In this document: positions 8,395-16,917 of the stretch, in pieces
Layout: each line of letters opens with the position of its first letter
Position numbering within the stretch: the first letter of the stretch is position 1
Assembly: GCF_009882985.1 (NCBI RefSeq)
Contig: NZ_WTUZ01000038.1
Coordinates: 124,001-188,000 of the forward strand
DNA from: Paenibacillus silvestris
GTDB lineage: Bacteria; Bacillota; Bacilli; Paenibacillales; NBRC-103111
Length of the DNA stretch: 64,000 nucleotides
Reading direction: 5' to 3'
The notes under the pieces: model-generated
Seen by the model: only the letters and a program-made list of their open reading frames with translations
What the model was told of the DNA's origin: nothing
Databases searched by the model: none
Made by a program: the position numbers and the translations under genes

Positions 8395-9357
8395 ATGAGT
8401 ACGCTGGACCAAGACTTAACAATAACAAATGCTCCAAAAAAAATAACAACACGTGCTGAGCTCCCACCTCGTTCCATGTTCATCTCGAAATGGTCAGAGA
8501 CGCTGCTTGGTTATATTTTCTTATTCCCGTCATTACTGCTTTTCGGCGTATTCCTGTTCTATCCTTTGATTCAAACTTTTTATCTCAGTATGCACGAAAC
8601 CGACCCTAGAGGCAGGGTGGCTTCCTTTGTCGGTTTGGATAACTTTACGGCCATTTTCACGTCAGAGAAGTTTTATAAAAGCTTAGAGGTCACAGGCTTA
8701 TTCACCATTTTGACGGTACCGACCTCCATCGCTCTTGCGCTTCTGCTCGCAGCTCTTACACACAATCAGCTAAAAGGCATGCGTTTCTTCCAATTTATTT
8801 TCTCGCTGCCTGTCGTTCTGTCTGTAGGAACCTCCTCTGTCATCTGGATGATGCTATTTCATCCTAGTGTTGGCATGCTGAACTACCTGCTGCAGCTTGT
8901 GGGTTTAGAGCCTGTTGCTTGGCTAACAGATCCGAGATGGGCACTGCTTTCCGTCTCCTTAATGACCGTGTGGATGAATCTTGGCTTCAATTACATCGTT
9001 CTTTTCAGCGGCCTGCAAGGCATCCCCGATGAAATTTACGACAGCGCCAAAATCGACGGATCCGGTCCAATTCGGACGTTTGTACAAATTATTTTACCAC
9101 TACTTTCACCGACAGTGTTCTTTGTCACGATTGTATCAATCATCGGCGCTTTCCAATCCTTCGGACAGATTCATATTCTGACCAAAGGCGGACCTGTCAA
9201 CTCCACCGATGTGCTTGTTTATAACTTATATCAAGATGCTTTCATTAACTTCCGGTTTGGGACTGGAAGCGCGCAAGCCCTTGTTCTGTTCACCATCATC
9301 CTGATCTTCACCTTTGTGCAATTCAAAGTGTTCGAAAGGAATGTGCATTATCAATGA
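8395..9357 (+). CDS. ABC transporter permease, UgpA/MalF-like
   Basis: 320-residue inner-membrane permease of the carbohydrate/glycerol-phosphate (CUT1) class with six membrane segments. The EAA loop that docks the ATPase is clear near residues 218-245 (DEIYDSAKIDGSGPIRTF followed by ILPLLSP). GGAGG lies 7 bases before the ATG. First gene of an operon, overlapping the next by 4 bp. The divergent glpQ and the Pho-like repeats favour glycerol-3-phosphate or glycerophosphodiester uptake over a plain sugar, but sequence alone cannot settle the substrate. Confidence 0.88.
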   Translation: MSTLDQDLTITNAPKKITTRAELPPRSMFISKWSETLLGYIFLFPSLLLFGVFLFYPLIQTFYLSMHETDPRGRVASFVGLDNFTAIFTSEKFYKSLEVTGLFTILTVPTSIALALLLAALTHNQLKGMRFFQFIFSLPVVLSVGTSSVIWMMLFHPSVGMLNYLLQLVGLEPVAWLTDPRWALLSVSLMTVWMNLGFNYIVLFSGLQGIPDEIYDSAKIDGSGPIRTFVQIILPLLSPTVFFVTIVSIIGAFQSFGQIHILTKGGPVNSTDVLVYNLYQDAFINFRFGTGSAQALVLFTIILIFTFVQFKVFERNVHYQ

Positions 9358-10175
9358 CCCGTCCCTTACAAAAAACGATCATCTATGTCTTATTGGCTAT
9401 CTCAGCCGCTCTTGTGCTGTATCCGATCTTTTACACATTTTCAGCTACTTTCATGACACCTGATGAAGCTTCGGCTTATCCACCTCGTTTCTTGCCAAGC
9501 GGTTTCTACGTGGGAAGCATTATAGCCGTCTTTAAGCTCGTTCCTATAGCCAAATTTATTACAAACAGCTTCATCGTCTCCTTGGTCATCATGATTGGGC
9601 AGCTGATGACCTCCTCGATGGCGGCATACGCTTTTGCCAATATTCGTTTTAAAGGAAAAGCTTTCATATTCTCATTATTCATGGCAACGATGATGATTCC
9701 TTGGGAAGTCACGATCATACCGAATTATTTGACTATCAAAAAGTGGGACTGGCTCGATAGTTTGCAAGGCCTAACGGTTCCTTTCCTGGCGACAGCATTC
9801 GGTACCTTCCTGTTGCGCCAATTTTTCTTGCAGCTGCCCAAAGAATTATTCGAAGCGGCACGTATCGACGGTTGTGGTCATATCCGCATCTTTTTCCGCA
9901 TCGTACTGCCTTTGGGAAGACCTGCACTTGCTACACTTGCTGTTTATGCCTTCCTGAACGCATGGAATATGTACCTCTGGCCGCTGCTCATTACGAACAG
10001 TGAAGAAATGCGGACTGCACAAATCGGTATCGCCATGCTGCAATTTGAAGAATTAACCGTGTGGAATCTCGTCTTGGCAGGCGTAACAATCGTCCTTTTG
10101 CCATCGCTTATTCTGCTCGTACTTGGTTTAAAGCAGCTCGTACGCGGACTTACCGCTGGAGCTGTGAAAGGCTAA
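9354..10175 (+). CDS. ABC transporter permease, UgpE/MalG-like
   Basis: 273-residue second permease of the same importer, about six membrane segments, EAA loop KELFEAARIDGCGHIRIF then LPLGRPAL. Its ATG overlaps the previous stop (ATGA at 9354-9357), a sign of coupled translation and a heterodimeric channel. No ATPase gene is in the window; CUT1 importers of Bacillota often share one MsmX/UgpC-type ATPase encoded elsewhere. Confidence 0.88.
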   Translation: MTRPLQKTIIYVLLAISAALVLYPIFYTFSATFMTPDEASAYPPRFLPSGFYVGSIIAVFKLVPIAKFITNSFIVSLVIMIGQLMTSSMAAYAFANIRFKGKAFIFSLFMATMMIPWEVTIIPNYLTIKKWDWLDSLQGLTVPFLATAFGTFLLRQFFLQLPKELFEAARIDGCGHIRIFFRIVLPLGRPALATLAVYAFLNAWNMYLWPLLITNSEEMRTAQIGIAMLQFEELTVWNLVLAGVTIVLLPSLILLVLGLKQLVRGLTAGAVKG

Positions 10176-10261
10176 TCTTGTTGGCTGCTCTGCGCAGCTA
10201 TGAAGCTGTGTCAGATTTCCATAAATAAAAATAAGGTTAAAAAAGGGAGAGAAACAAATCA

Positions 10262-11650
10262 ATGAAATCCGTAAACATAAGAGTCACTGCTCTGACAGCG
10301 ACAGCTATCATGATGATGCTTGCTAGCGCATGCGGCAAAGCAGAAGTAGCTCCAGCTAGCAGCAGCACTGCACCAGCAAGTACAACTGCCGCTTCAACAG
10401 CTCCTACGAAAGCCGCAGAGCCAGTTAAAGTCATCTGGTGGCACTCCATGAGTGGCGAGCTTGGTCAAGCTGTAGATAAACTAGTAGCAGATTTCAACGC
10501 TTCCCAGAAAGATGTGCAAGTTCAGGCTGTGTTCCAAGGTACTTACGATGAAAGCTTGAATAAAATGAAGGCTTCCATGGATACCAAAAGCGGTCCATCC
10601 CTCATTCAAGTTTACGAAATCGGTTCCCGTTTCATGATCGATTCCAAGGCCATTACACCGGTTCAAAAATTCGTTGATGCCGATAAATTCGATCTTTCAC
10701 AGCTCGAAGAAAACATTTTAAACTACTACAAAGTTGACGATAAATTGAATTCTATGCCTTTTAACACATCAAACCCAATCCTTTACTACAACAAAGACAT
10801 GTTCAAAGCTGCTGGATTAGATCCAGAGAAACCGCCAACAACGTACGAAGAAGTGGCTAAAGCCGCACAAGCACTAAGCAAAGATGGTAAAGCTGGCGCT
10901 TCCTTCGCTATTTACGGTTGGTTCATGGAACAGTTCTTCGCTGGTCAAGGTGCAGAATTCTTGAACAACGGAAACGGCCGTACAGCCGCTGCAACGGAAA
11001 CTACTCTAAACAGTGAAGCAGGCCTCAAAACATTGTCCTGGTGGAAGGGCATGGTTGATAACAAGTCCGTTATGAATCTTGGACGCAAAACCGATGATAC
11101 GAAAAAAGCGTTCCTTGCTGGTCAAGTTGCGATGACACTTGATTCTACAGCTTCTTTACGTGGTATTGTTACAGGTGCTGAAGGCAAATTCCAAGTTGGA
11201 ACAAGCACAATGCCTAAACCAGCTGATGCCAAAGACGGCGGTGTCGTTGTTGGGGGCGCAAGTCTCTATATCTTGAACAACAAATCCGAAGCTGAGCAAA
11301 AAGGCGCTTGGGAGTTCATCAAATTCTTGACGACTCCAAAAACACAAGCTTGGTGGAACGTTAACACGGGCTACTTCCCAATTACGAAAAAAGCTTATGA
11401 TGAGCAGCTTATCAAAGATAACTTAGCGAAATACCCGCAATTCCAAACAGCTATCGACCAGCTTCACAACACAAAAGCAAACAAAGCAACGCAAGGTGCG
11501 GTCATGGGTGTATTCCCAGAAGCTCGTCAACTCGTTGAAACAGCTATTGAAGAAGCGCTCACAGGTAAAAAAGCACCGAAAGATGCTTTGGATGCTGCTT
11601 CCAAAAGCATCGCTGAGAAGCTTGCCGCTTATAACAAAACAGTAAAATAA
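10262..11650 (+). CDS. Extracellular solute-binding lipoprotein, UgpB-like
   Basis: 462 residues: a signal peptide ending LASAC (Cys ~24), an Ala/Ser/Thr-rich linker, then a type-1 solute-binding fold (VIWWHSMSGELGQAVDKLV and later AFLAGQVAMTLDSTASL). Lipid-anchored on the outer face of the membrane, it would deliver substrate to the permeases encoded just upstream. The residue three before the cysteine is Ala rather than the usual Leu, a tolerated lipobox variant. It comes last in the operon, 86 bp after the second permease, with its own ribosome site. There is no separate terminator: the serC leader promoter starts 5 bp after its stop. Confidence 0.9.
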   Translation: MKSVNIRVTALTATAIMMMLASACGKAEVAPASSSTAPASTTAASTAPTKAAEPVKVIWWHSMSGELGQAVDKLVADFNASQKDVQVQAVFQGTYDESLNKMKASMDTKSGPSLIQVYEIGSRFMIDSKAITPVQKFVDADKFDLSQLEENILNYYKVDDKLNSMPFNTSNPILYYNKDMFKAAGLDPEKPPTTYEEVAKAAQALSKDGKAGASFAIYGWFMEQFFAGQGAEFLNNGNGRTAAATETTLNSEAGLKTLSWWKGMVDNKSVMNLGRKTDDTKKAFLAGQVAMTLDSTASLRGIVTGAEGKFQVGTSTMPKPADAKDGGVVVGGASLYILNNKSEAEQKGAWEFIKFLTTPKTQAWWNVNTGYFPITKKAYDEQLIKDNLAKYPQFQTAIDQLHNTKANKATQGAVMGVFPEARQLVETAIEEALTGKKAPKDALDAASKSIAEKLAAYNKTVK

Positions 11651-11654
11651 AGCA

Positions 11655-11683
11655 TTGACCTTTTCAATCTAGAAGCATATACT
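11655..11683 (+). promoter_or_regulatory. Promoter of the serC T-box leader
   Basis: TTGACC (11655-11660), 17-bp spacer, TATACT (11678-11683). It begins 5 bp after the stop codon of the binding-protein gene. Confidence 0.7.
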
Positions 11684-11689
11684 TTTATT

Positions 11690-11900
11690 CAACTTCTATA
11701 TTCGATCGTGCCTATGATGAGAATCCAACTCGGAGGCGTTATCGCCAAGTATGCTCCTTGCAGTAGAGTCATGCTAAGTTAACCGGCACCGCCCGTTACC
11801 GCGGAACCAAGTGGAGAAGCATTCAAGTAGTGTTTCTTAAATTGGGTGGCACCGCGAGCAAACGCTCCTCGTCCCAATCGGATGAGGAGCGTTTTTTTGT
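11690..11900 (+). ncRNA. T-box riboswitch (serine) controlling serC
   Basis: A ~210-nt leader holds the T-box core TGGCACCGCG (11847-11856). The base after TGG is C, which pairs with the G73 discriminator of tRNA-Ser and fits the downstream gene. An intrinsic terminator follows: AACGCTCCTC (11861-11870) pairs with GAGGAGCGTT, then seven T. Uncharged tRNA-Ser would favour the antiterminator and serC expression. The specifier codon was not assigned with certainty. The terminator may also end read-through from the upstream ABC transporter operon. Confidence 0.85.
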
Positions 11901-11932
11901 TGGCCAAAATTCGGTAATGGGAGGCAACACAC

Positions 11933-13027
11933 ATGCATGTAACAAACCGCAGGTACAATTTCAATCCAGGTCCAGCCGCACTACCTTTAGACGTTCTGGA
12001 AGAAGCTCAGCAGCAATTTATCGATTATGAAGGCAAAGGAATTTCACTGCTCGAAATGTCGCATAGAAGCCGTACAGTCGAAGAAATGAATCATGAAACT
12101 CAGACCCTCCTGCTCTCACTGCTGGATTTACCAAAAGGGTATGAAGTGCTCTTCATGGGCGGTGGGGCAAGCACGCAGTTCGCCCTCCTTCCGATGAATT
12201 TCTTAGCCCCTCATCTTACAGCTAATTATGTTTTAACTGGCAGCTTTGCAGAAAAAGCTTATAAAGAAGCCTCCTATCTAGGTCGCACGCATGTCGCGGC
12301 AAGCTCCAAAGAGCAAGGTTGGCGCGGCATCCCTGACTTGGGTACTAAAGATCTCAGCCGAGACGCCGCCTACGTGCATATCACCATGAACAATACCATC
12401 GAAGGATCACGTTATGCCGAGATACCTGAAGTCGGTGACACCCCTCTGGTTGGCGATATGACCAGCGAAATCCTAAGCCGCAAGCTGGATCTTCAGAAGT
12501 TCTCGATGTTCTATGCCGGCGCCCAGAAGAATCTTGGGCCTGCTGGTGTCACGGTCGTCGTTATCCGCGAAAGCTGGCTGGAGCAAGCTTCCAAGGAAAT
12601 CCCAGAAATCATGCGATACAGCACATTTGCTACAAATAAATCCCTGTTCAACACGCCTCCCGTTCACGCTATTTATATGACCAATCTCGTGCTCAAATGG
12701 GCACATAACCAAGGTGGCGTGAAACAATTAGAACGCCGCAATCTTGCAAAGGCTGGTCTCATTTATGACGTTATCGATGCGAGCAGCGGTTTCTATCAAG
12801 GGATTATTGATCCAAAAGACCGTTCTCCCATGAATATCACTTGGCGCTTAGGCAATGAAGAGCTTGAACGTCGTTTTATTCTGGAATCCGAGACTCATGG
12901 CTTTGAGGGATTGGCTGGGCACCGCAGCGTTGGCGGCCTCCGCGCCTCCGCCTACAATGCGGTCCCTGATGAAGCCTGCCAAGCTTTAGCTGCGTTCATG
13001 CTTGATTTTGCCCGCAGAAACGGTTAA
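11933..13027 (+). CDS. serC: Phosphoserine aminotransferase
   Basis: 364 residues, PLP-dependent class V aminotransferase of the serine (and pyridoxine) pathway: 3-phosphohydroxypyruvate plus glutamate to phosphoserine. The N-terminus RYNFNPGPAALPLDVLEEAQ and the PLP-lysine region MFYAGAQKNLGPAGVTVV (Lys near residue 199) are diagnostic, and SVGGLRASAYNAVPDEA closes the C-terminal domain. Length matches the family. GGGAGG sits 8 bases before ATG. Transcription is governed by the serine T-box leader just upstream. Confidence 0.96.
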   Translation: MHVTNRRYNFNPGPAALPLDVLEEAQQQFIDYEGKGISLLEMSHRSRTVEEMNHETQTLLLSLLDLPKGYEVLFMGGGASTQFALLPMNFLAPHLTANYVLTGSFAEKAYKEASYLGRTHVAASSKEQGWRGIPDLGTKDLSRDAAYVHITMNNTIEGSRYAEIPEVGDTPLVGDMTSEILSRKLDLQKFSMFYAGAQKNLGPAGVTVVVIRESWLEQASKEIPEIMRYSTFATNKSLFNTPPVHAIYMTNLVLKWAHNQGGVKQLERRNLAKAGLIYDVIDASSGFYQGIIDPKDRSPMNITWRLGNEELERRFILESETHGFEGLAGHRSVGGLRASAYNAVPDEACQALAAFMLDFARRNG

Positions 13028-13037
13028 AACAAATAAA

Positions 13038-13082
13038 AGAGTCCCGTAGAGCGGCTTGCGCCATGCTCTCGGGACTTTTTAT
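13038..13082. terminator. Bidirectional terminator between serC and pdhD
   Basis: AGTCCCG with GAGC pairs with GCTC and CGGGACT, followed by TTTTT on the plus strand. The minus strand reads out into CTTTTATTT. It serves the convergent serC and pdh operons. Confidence 0.8.
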
Positions 13083-13113
13083 CTAAAGGTAATAGAAACC
13101 GCTCTACGGGTGC

Positions 13114-14529
13114 TTATTTCCCAAGTTGGTGAATCGGGTGTCCAAGCGCGCCTTCAGCTGCATCCATGATCATTTCTGTCAATGTAGGATGTGCATGAAT
13201 GGTAAGGGCGATATCCTCCAGGTTAGCACCCATCTCAACAGCAAGAGCAAGCTCGCCGATTAAGTTTGATGCTTCTGGACCCACAATTTGACCACCAAGC
13301 AATTGGCCTGTTTCCTTGTCGCCAACAAGCTTCACGAAACCTTGTCCTGCGTTCAAAGAGTTAGCGCGGCCATTAGCTGCGTATGGGAATTTACCAATTG
13401 TAACGTTGATACCTTTTTCTTTTGCTTCTGTTTCACTCAAGCCAACACCAGCAATTTCTGGATCGGAGAATACAACAGCAGGCATTGCTTTGTAATCAAC
13501 GATGCTAGAGTGACCAGCGATAGCTTCAGCAGCCACTTTCGCTTCATAAGAAGCTTTGTGAGCTAGAGAAAGACCAGGCACTACATCACCAATCGCAAAG
13601 ATGTGCGGGATGCTAGTTCTGCCTTGGTTATCAACTTCGATCAAACCACGGTCTGTCAATTTCAAGTTAATCAGATCAAGACCAAGCTCGCCATCTGTGT
13701 TCGGACGACGACCAACAGTTACAAGAACGTAATCAGCTGTTACTTGTTTCTCTTCGCCTTTCACTGTGAAAGTAACCGTTACGTCGTTCTCTGTTTTCGT
13801 GCAGGATTGTGCTAGCGCTTCTGTATGAACTTCAACGCCAACTTTCTCCAGATTGCGTGCTACAAGCTTCGTCAATTCTTTCTCGAAGCCTGGCAGTACG
13901 TGATCTGATCCTTCCAAAACAGTTACTTTGGTACCGAACTTCGCGTAAGTTTGACCAAGCTCGATTCCGATGTAGCCGCCGCCGATAACGATCATGCTTT
14001 TCGGAACTTCAGGCAAGTTCAAAGCTTCCGTGGAAGAAATAATTCTTCCACCGTAAGGGAAGGCTTTCAGCTCAATCGGACGGGAACCTGTCGCGATAAT
14101 ACAGTGCTTAAAGCGATAACGCGGAGCTTCTGCATCGTTGAACACACGTGCTTCGTGCTCATTGATGAACATAACTTCACCTTGGAACGTTTGAATTTTG
14201 TTGCCTTTGAGCAGCGCGCCAACGCCGCCCGTTTGCTTAGCAACAATGCTGTTTTTCCAAGCTTGTACCTTTGCAAAGTCCACTTTCACGTTCTCTACAG
14301 AGATACCCATGCTGTCAGCGTGCTGCGCATGCTCATAAGTATGAGCAGCGGAGATCAGCGCTTTGGAAGGGATACAGCCGCGGTTCAAGCAGACGCCGCC
14401 CCACTCCGATTTATCTACAATAAGTACACTTTGACCAAGTTGAGCTGCGCGAATGGCAGCTACGTAACCCCCTGGTCCTGCACCTATGACTAGCAAGTCA
14501 ATATCAAGAGAAGCATCTCCCACTACCAT
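13114..14529 (-). CDS. pdhD: Dihydrolipoamide dehydrogenase (E3)
   Basis: 471-residue flavoprotein that re-oxidises the dihydrolipoyl arm of the E2 component, passing electrons to NAD. The FAD motif VIGAGPGGYVAAIRAAQLG, the redox disulfide GGVCLNRGCIPSK (two Cys five apart), the NAD motif VIGGGYIGIELGQTYAKFG and the C-terminal catalytic HAHPTLTE are all intact. Last gene of the pdhABCD operon, 4 bp after the E2 gene. Confidence 0.97.
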   Translation of the reverse strand: MVVGDASLDIDLLVIGAGPGGYVAAIRAAQLGQSVLIVDKSEWGGVCLNRGCIPSKALISAAHTYEHAQHADSMGISVENVKVDFAKVQAWKNSIVAKQTGGVGALLKGNKIQTFQGEVMFINEHEARVFNDAEAPRYRFKHCIIATGSRPIELKAFPYGGRIISSTEALNLPEVPKSMIVIGGGYIGIELGQTYAKFGTKVTVLEGSDHVLPGFEKELTKLVARNLEKVGVEVHTEALAQSCTKTENDVTVTFTVKGEEKQVTADYVLVTVGRRPNTDGELGLDLINLKLTDRGLIEVDNQGRTSIPHIFAIGDVVPGLSLAHKASYEAKVAAEAIAGHSSIVDYKAMPAVVFSDPEIAGVGLSETEAKEKGINVTIGKFPYAANGRANSLNAGQGFVKLVGDKETGQLLGGQIVGPEASNLIGELALAVEMGANLEDIALTIHAHPTLTEMIMDAAEGALGHPIHQLGK

Positions 14530-14533
14530 GTTG

Positions 14534-15868
14534 TTACACCTCCAAGACGAGAAGCTCTGGATCAGCCAGAAGCTGTTTGATGTAGTTCAAGAAGCTTTGC
14601 GCTGTCGCTCCATCTACGATACGGTGATCGAAACTTAAGGAAAGAGCCATAACCGATGCGGCAACGATTTGACCGTTTTTCACAACAGGTTTTTCCGTAA
14701 TGCGGCCAGCACCCAGGATTGCAACTTCTGGGAAGTTGATAACCGGTGTGAAGAACATACCGCCTACAGAACCAATGTTCGTAATGGAGATCGTGCCACC
14801 CTTCATCTCGTTCGGAGACAATTTGCCATCGCGTCCGCGAGTAGCCAAGTCTTTGATAGAAGAAGCGATCGACCATACATTTTTGCGGTCTGCGTCATGG
14901 ATAACAGGTACGAGCAAGCCGTTGTCTGTATCCGTTGCGATACCGATGTTGTAGTACTTTTTGTAAACAATTTCTTGTTTCTCTTCGTCGATCATTGCGT
15001 TCAATGCTGGGAATTGACGGCAAGCCGCTACCAATGCTTTCACGATGAAAGGAAGGTAAGTCAACTTCACGCCTTTCTTCTCAGCAAGAGGCTTCGTGCG
15101 CTCACGCAGAGCAACTAACGCGCTCACGTCGATTTCGTCCATCAGTGTCACGTGCGGTGCCGTGTACACGGATTTCACCATCGCGTTCGCGATTACTTTC
15201 CGGATTCCTTTGAACGGAACCCGCTCTTCTACGCGATCGCCCACAGCGACCTGCGTGCTAGCCGCAGGTGCTGCGCTGCCAGCTGCTTCCGCTGCAGCTG
15301 GCTCTGTTGCTGCCGGAGCCGCGGCGTTGCCCGCTCCGCTAAAGCCAAGCACGTCTTCGCGTGTTACGCGGCCGTGCTTGCCAGTTGGCGTCACCTCTGC
15401 GAGTGTGATGCCTTTCTCTCTTGCAAGCTTGCGCACGCTAGGCGTCGCAAGCACTTCAAGGCCGCCGCCAGCGCTTGGCGCTGCTGGTGCCGGTGTTGCA
15501 GCAACTGCCACTGTGACTGCTGCTGCAGGAGCCTCTGCTACGGCTACCGCTGTAGCAGCAGGTGCCGCTGCGGCTGGCGCAGCGTTGTTGGAGCTGCTGT
15601 GATGCATGGACTCAGCCGGCATCTCGCCTGTTACTTCGATTGTCATCACGAGCTCGCCAATCGTACAGGTTTGTCCGTCTTTTACAGCGACGCTAACGAC
15701 TTTACCTTCTACTGGACAAGGAACTTCAACAACAGCTTTGTCGTTCTGTACTTCCATAAGAATTGTTTCGTCTGTTACGGTGTCACCCGCTTTAACGAGC
15801 ATCTTAACGATTTCGCCTTCATGTATGCCTTCTCCAAGCTCTGGGAACTTGTATTCAAACAATGCCAC
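14534..15868 (-). CDS. pdhC: Pyruvate dehydrogenase E2, dihydrolipoyl acetyltransferase
   Basis: 444 residues in the classic E2 order. One lipoyl domain (lipoylated Lys in VQNDKAVVEVP near residue 43) is followed by an Ala/Pro-rich linker, a peripheral-subunit binding domain (TPSVRKLAREKGITLAEV then TGKHGRVTREDVL), a second Ala-rich linker and the acetyltransferase core with SLSFDHRIVDGATAQSF (HxxxDG active site). It transfers acetyl to CoA and forms the core of the complex. The Ala-rich linkers make long misleading reading frames on the opposite strand. Confidence 0.97.
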   Translation of the reverse strand: MALFEYKFPELGEGIHEGEIVKMLVKAGDTVTDETILMEVQNDKAVVEVPCPVEGKVVSVAVKDGQTCTIGELVMTIEVTGEMPAESMHHSSSNNAAPAAAAPAATAVAVAEAPAAAVTVAVAATPAPAAPSAGGGLEVLATPSVRKLAREKGITLAEVTPTGKHGRVTREDVLGFSGAGNAAAPAATEPAAAEAAGSAAPAASTQVAVGDRVEERVPFKGIRKVIANAMVKSVYTAPHVTLMDEIDVSALVALRERTKPLAEKKGVKLTYLPFIVKALVAACRQFPALNAMIDEEKQEIVYKKYYNIGIATDTDNGLLVPVIHDADRKNVWSIASSIKDLATRGRDGKLSPNEMKGGTISITNIGSVGGMFFTPVINFPEVAILGAGRITEKPVVKNGQIVAASVMALSLSFDHRIVDGATAQSFLNYIKQLLADPELLVLEV

Positions 15869-15900
15869 GTGTACAACCTCCTGTTACCTTCGACTGTGAA

Positions 15901-16881
15901 TTAGAATTCGAGTACTTGTTTAATACCGGCAATAACACTTGCAGGGCTAGGCAACCAAGCATCTTCAATTTGTGCGAACGGATAAACGGTATCCGGAGGC
16001 GCAATACGAAGAACTGGAGCTTCCAAGTGAAGAATTGCTTTTTCATTAATTTGAGCAATAACCTCTGCGGCTACTCCAGAAGTTTTTTGTGCTTCTTGTA
16101 CGATAATTGCACGGTTCGTTTTCTTGATCGAAGCAACGATTGTATCGATATCAAGCGGAAGCAGGGTGCGAAGGTCGATAACTTCAACTTTCACGCCTTC
16201 TGTTTTCTCGATCTCTTCAGCAGCTTTCACTGATGTGTGAACCATAGCTCCGTATGTGATGATCGTTACGTCAGAGCCTTCACGAACTACGTTCGCTTTA
16301 CCAAGCTCAATCGTGTATTCACCTTCTGGTACTTCTGCGCGGAATGCGCGGTATAAGTTCAGATGCTCCATGAAGAAAACTGGGTCATTATCGCGAATCG
16401 CGGAAATGAGCAAGCCCTTCGCATCGTAAGGATTGGAAGGAACAACAACTTTAATCCCCGGAGTTTGCACCAATAGACCTTCAAGTGCATCCGTGTGAAG
16501 CTCAGCCGCTTTAACGCCGCCGCCGTAAGGCGTACGGAATACGATTGGCGCATTGTAACGACCGCCTGAGCGGTAACGCATACGAGCTGCTTGCACGCAA
16601 ATTTGGTCAAGCGCTTCGTAAATAAAACCTACGAATTGAATCTCAGCGATTGGACGGAAGCCTTGAACGCCAAGACCTACAGCAAGTCCGCCGATTGCAG
16701 ACTCAGCAAGAGGCGTATCGAATACGCGCTCTTCGCCGAATTCTTTTTGTAAACCTTCTGTAGCACGGAATACGCCACCAACATGGCCAACGTCTTCGCC
16801 GAACAAAATTACATTTGGATCTCTTTCCAGTTCAACGCGCATTGCGTCTTTAATCGCTTGAATCATCGTCATTTGTGCCAT
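15901..16881 (-). CDS. pdhB: Pyruvate dehydrogenase E1 subunit beta
   Basis: 326 residues. Transketolase-type pyrimidine-binding half with LFGEDVGHVGGVFRAT, FDTPLAESAIGGLAVGLG and a C-terminal transketolase domain (VEVIDLRTLLPLDIDTIV). Pairs with the alpha subunit to decarboxylate pyruvate. Second gene of the operon, 36 bp after pdhA. Confidence 0.97.
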   Translation of the reverse strand: MAQMTMIQAIKDAMRVELERDPNVILFGEDVGHVGGVFRATEGLQKEFGEERVFDTPLAESAIGGLAVGLGVQGFRPIAEIQFVGFIYEALDQICVQAARMRYRSGGRYNAPIVFRTPYGGGVKAAELHTDALEGLLVQTPGIKVVVPSNPYDAKGLLISAIRDNDPVFFMEHLNLYRAFRAEVPEGEYTIELGKANVVREGSDVTIITYGAMVHTSVKAAEEIEKTEGVKVEVIDLRTLLPLDIDTIVASIKKTNRAIIVQEAQKTSGVAAEVIAQINEKAILHLEAPVLRIAPPDTVYPFAQIEDAWLPSPASVIAGIKQVLEF

Positions 16882-16917
16882 GACTTCTCCGTGCCTCCTA
16901 AGAGTTTTTGCCAGATT

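Noticed and set aside
15152..15904. Long plus-strand frames opposite pdhC, rich in Cys, Arg and Ala
   Set aside because: They mirror the Ala/Pro-rich linkers of the E2 gene; the codon pattern supports only the minus strand.
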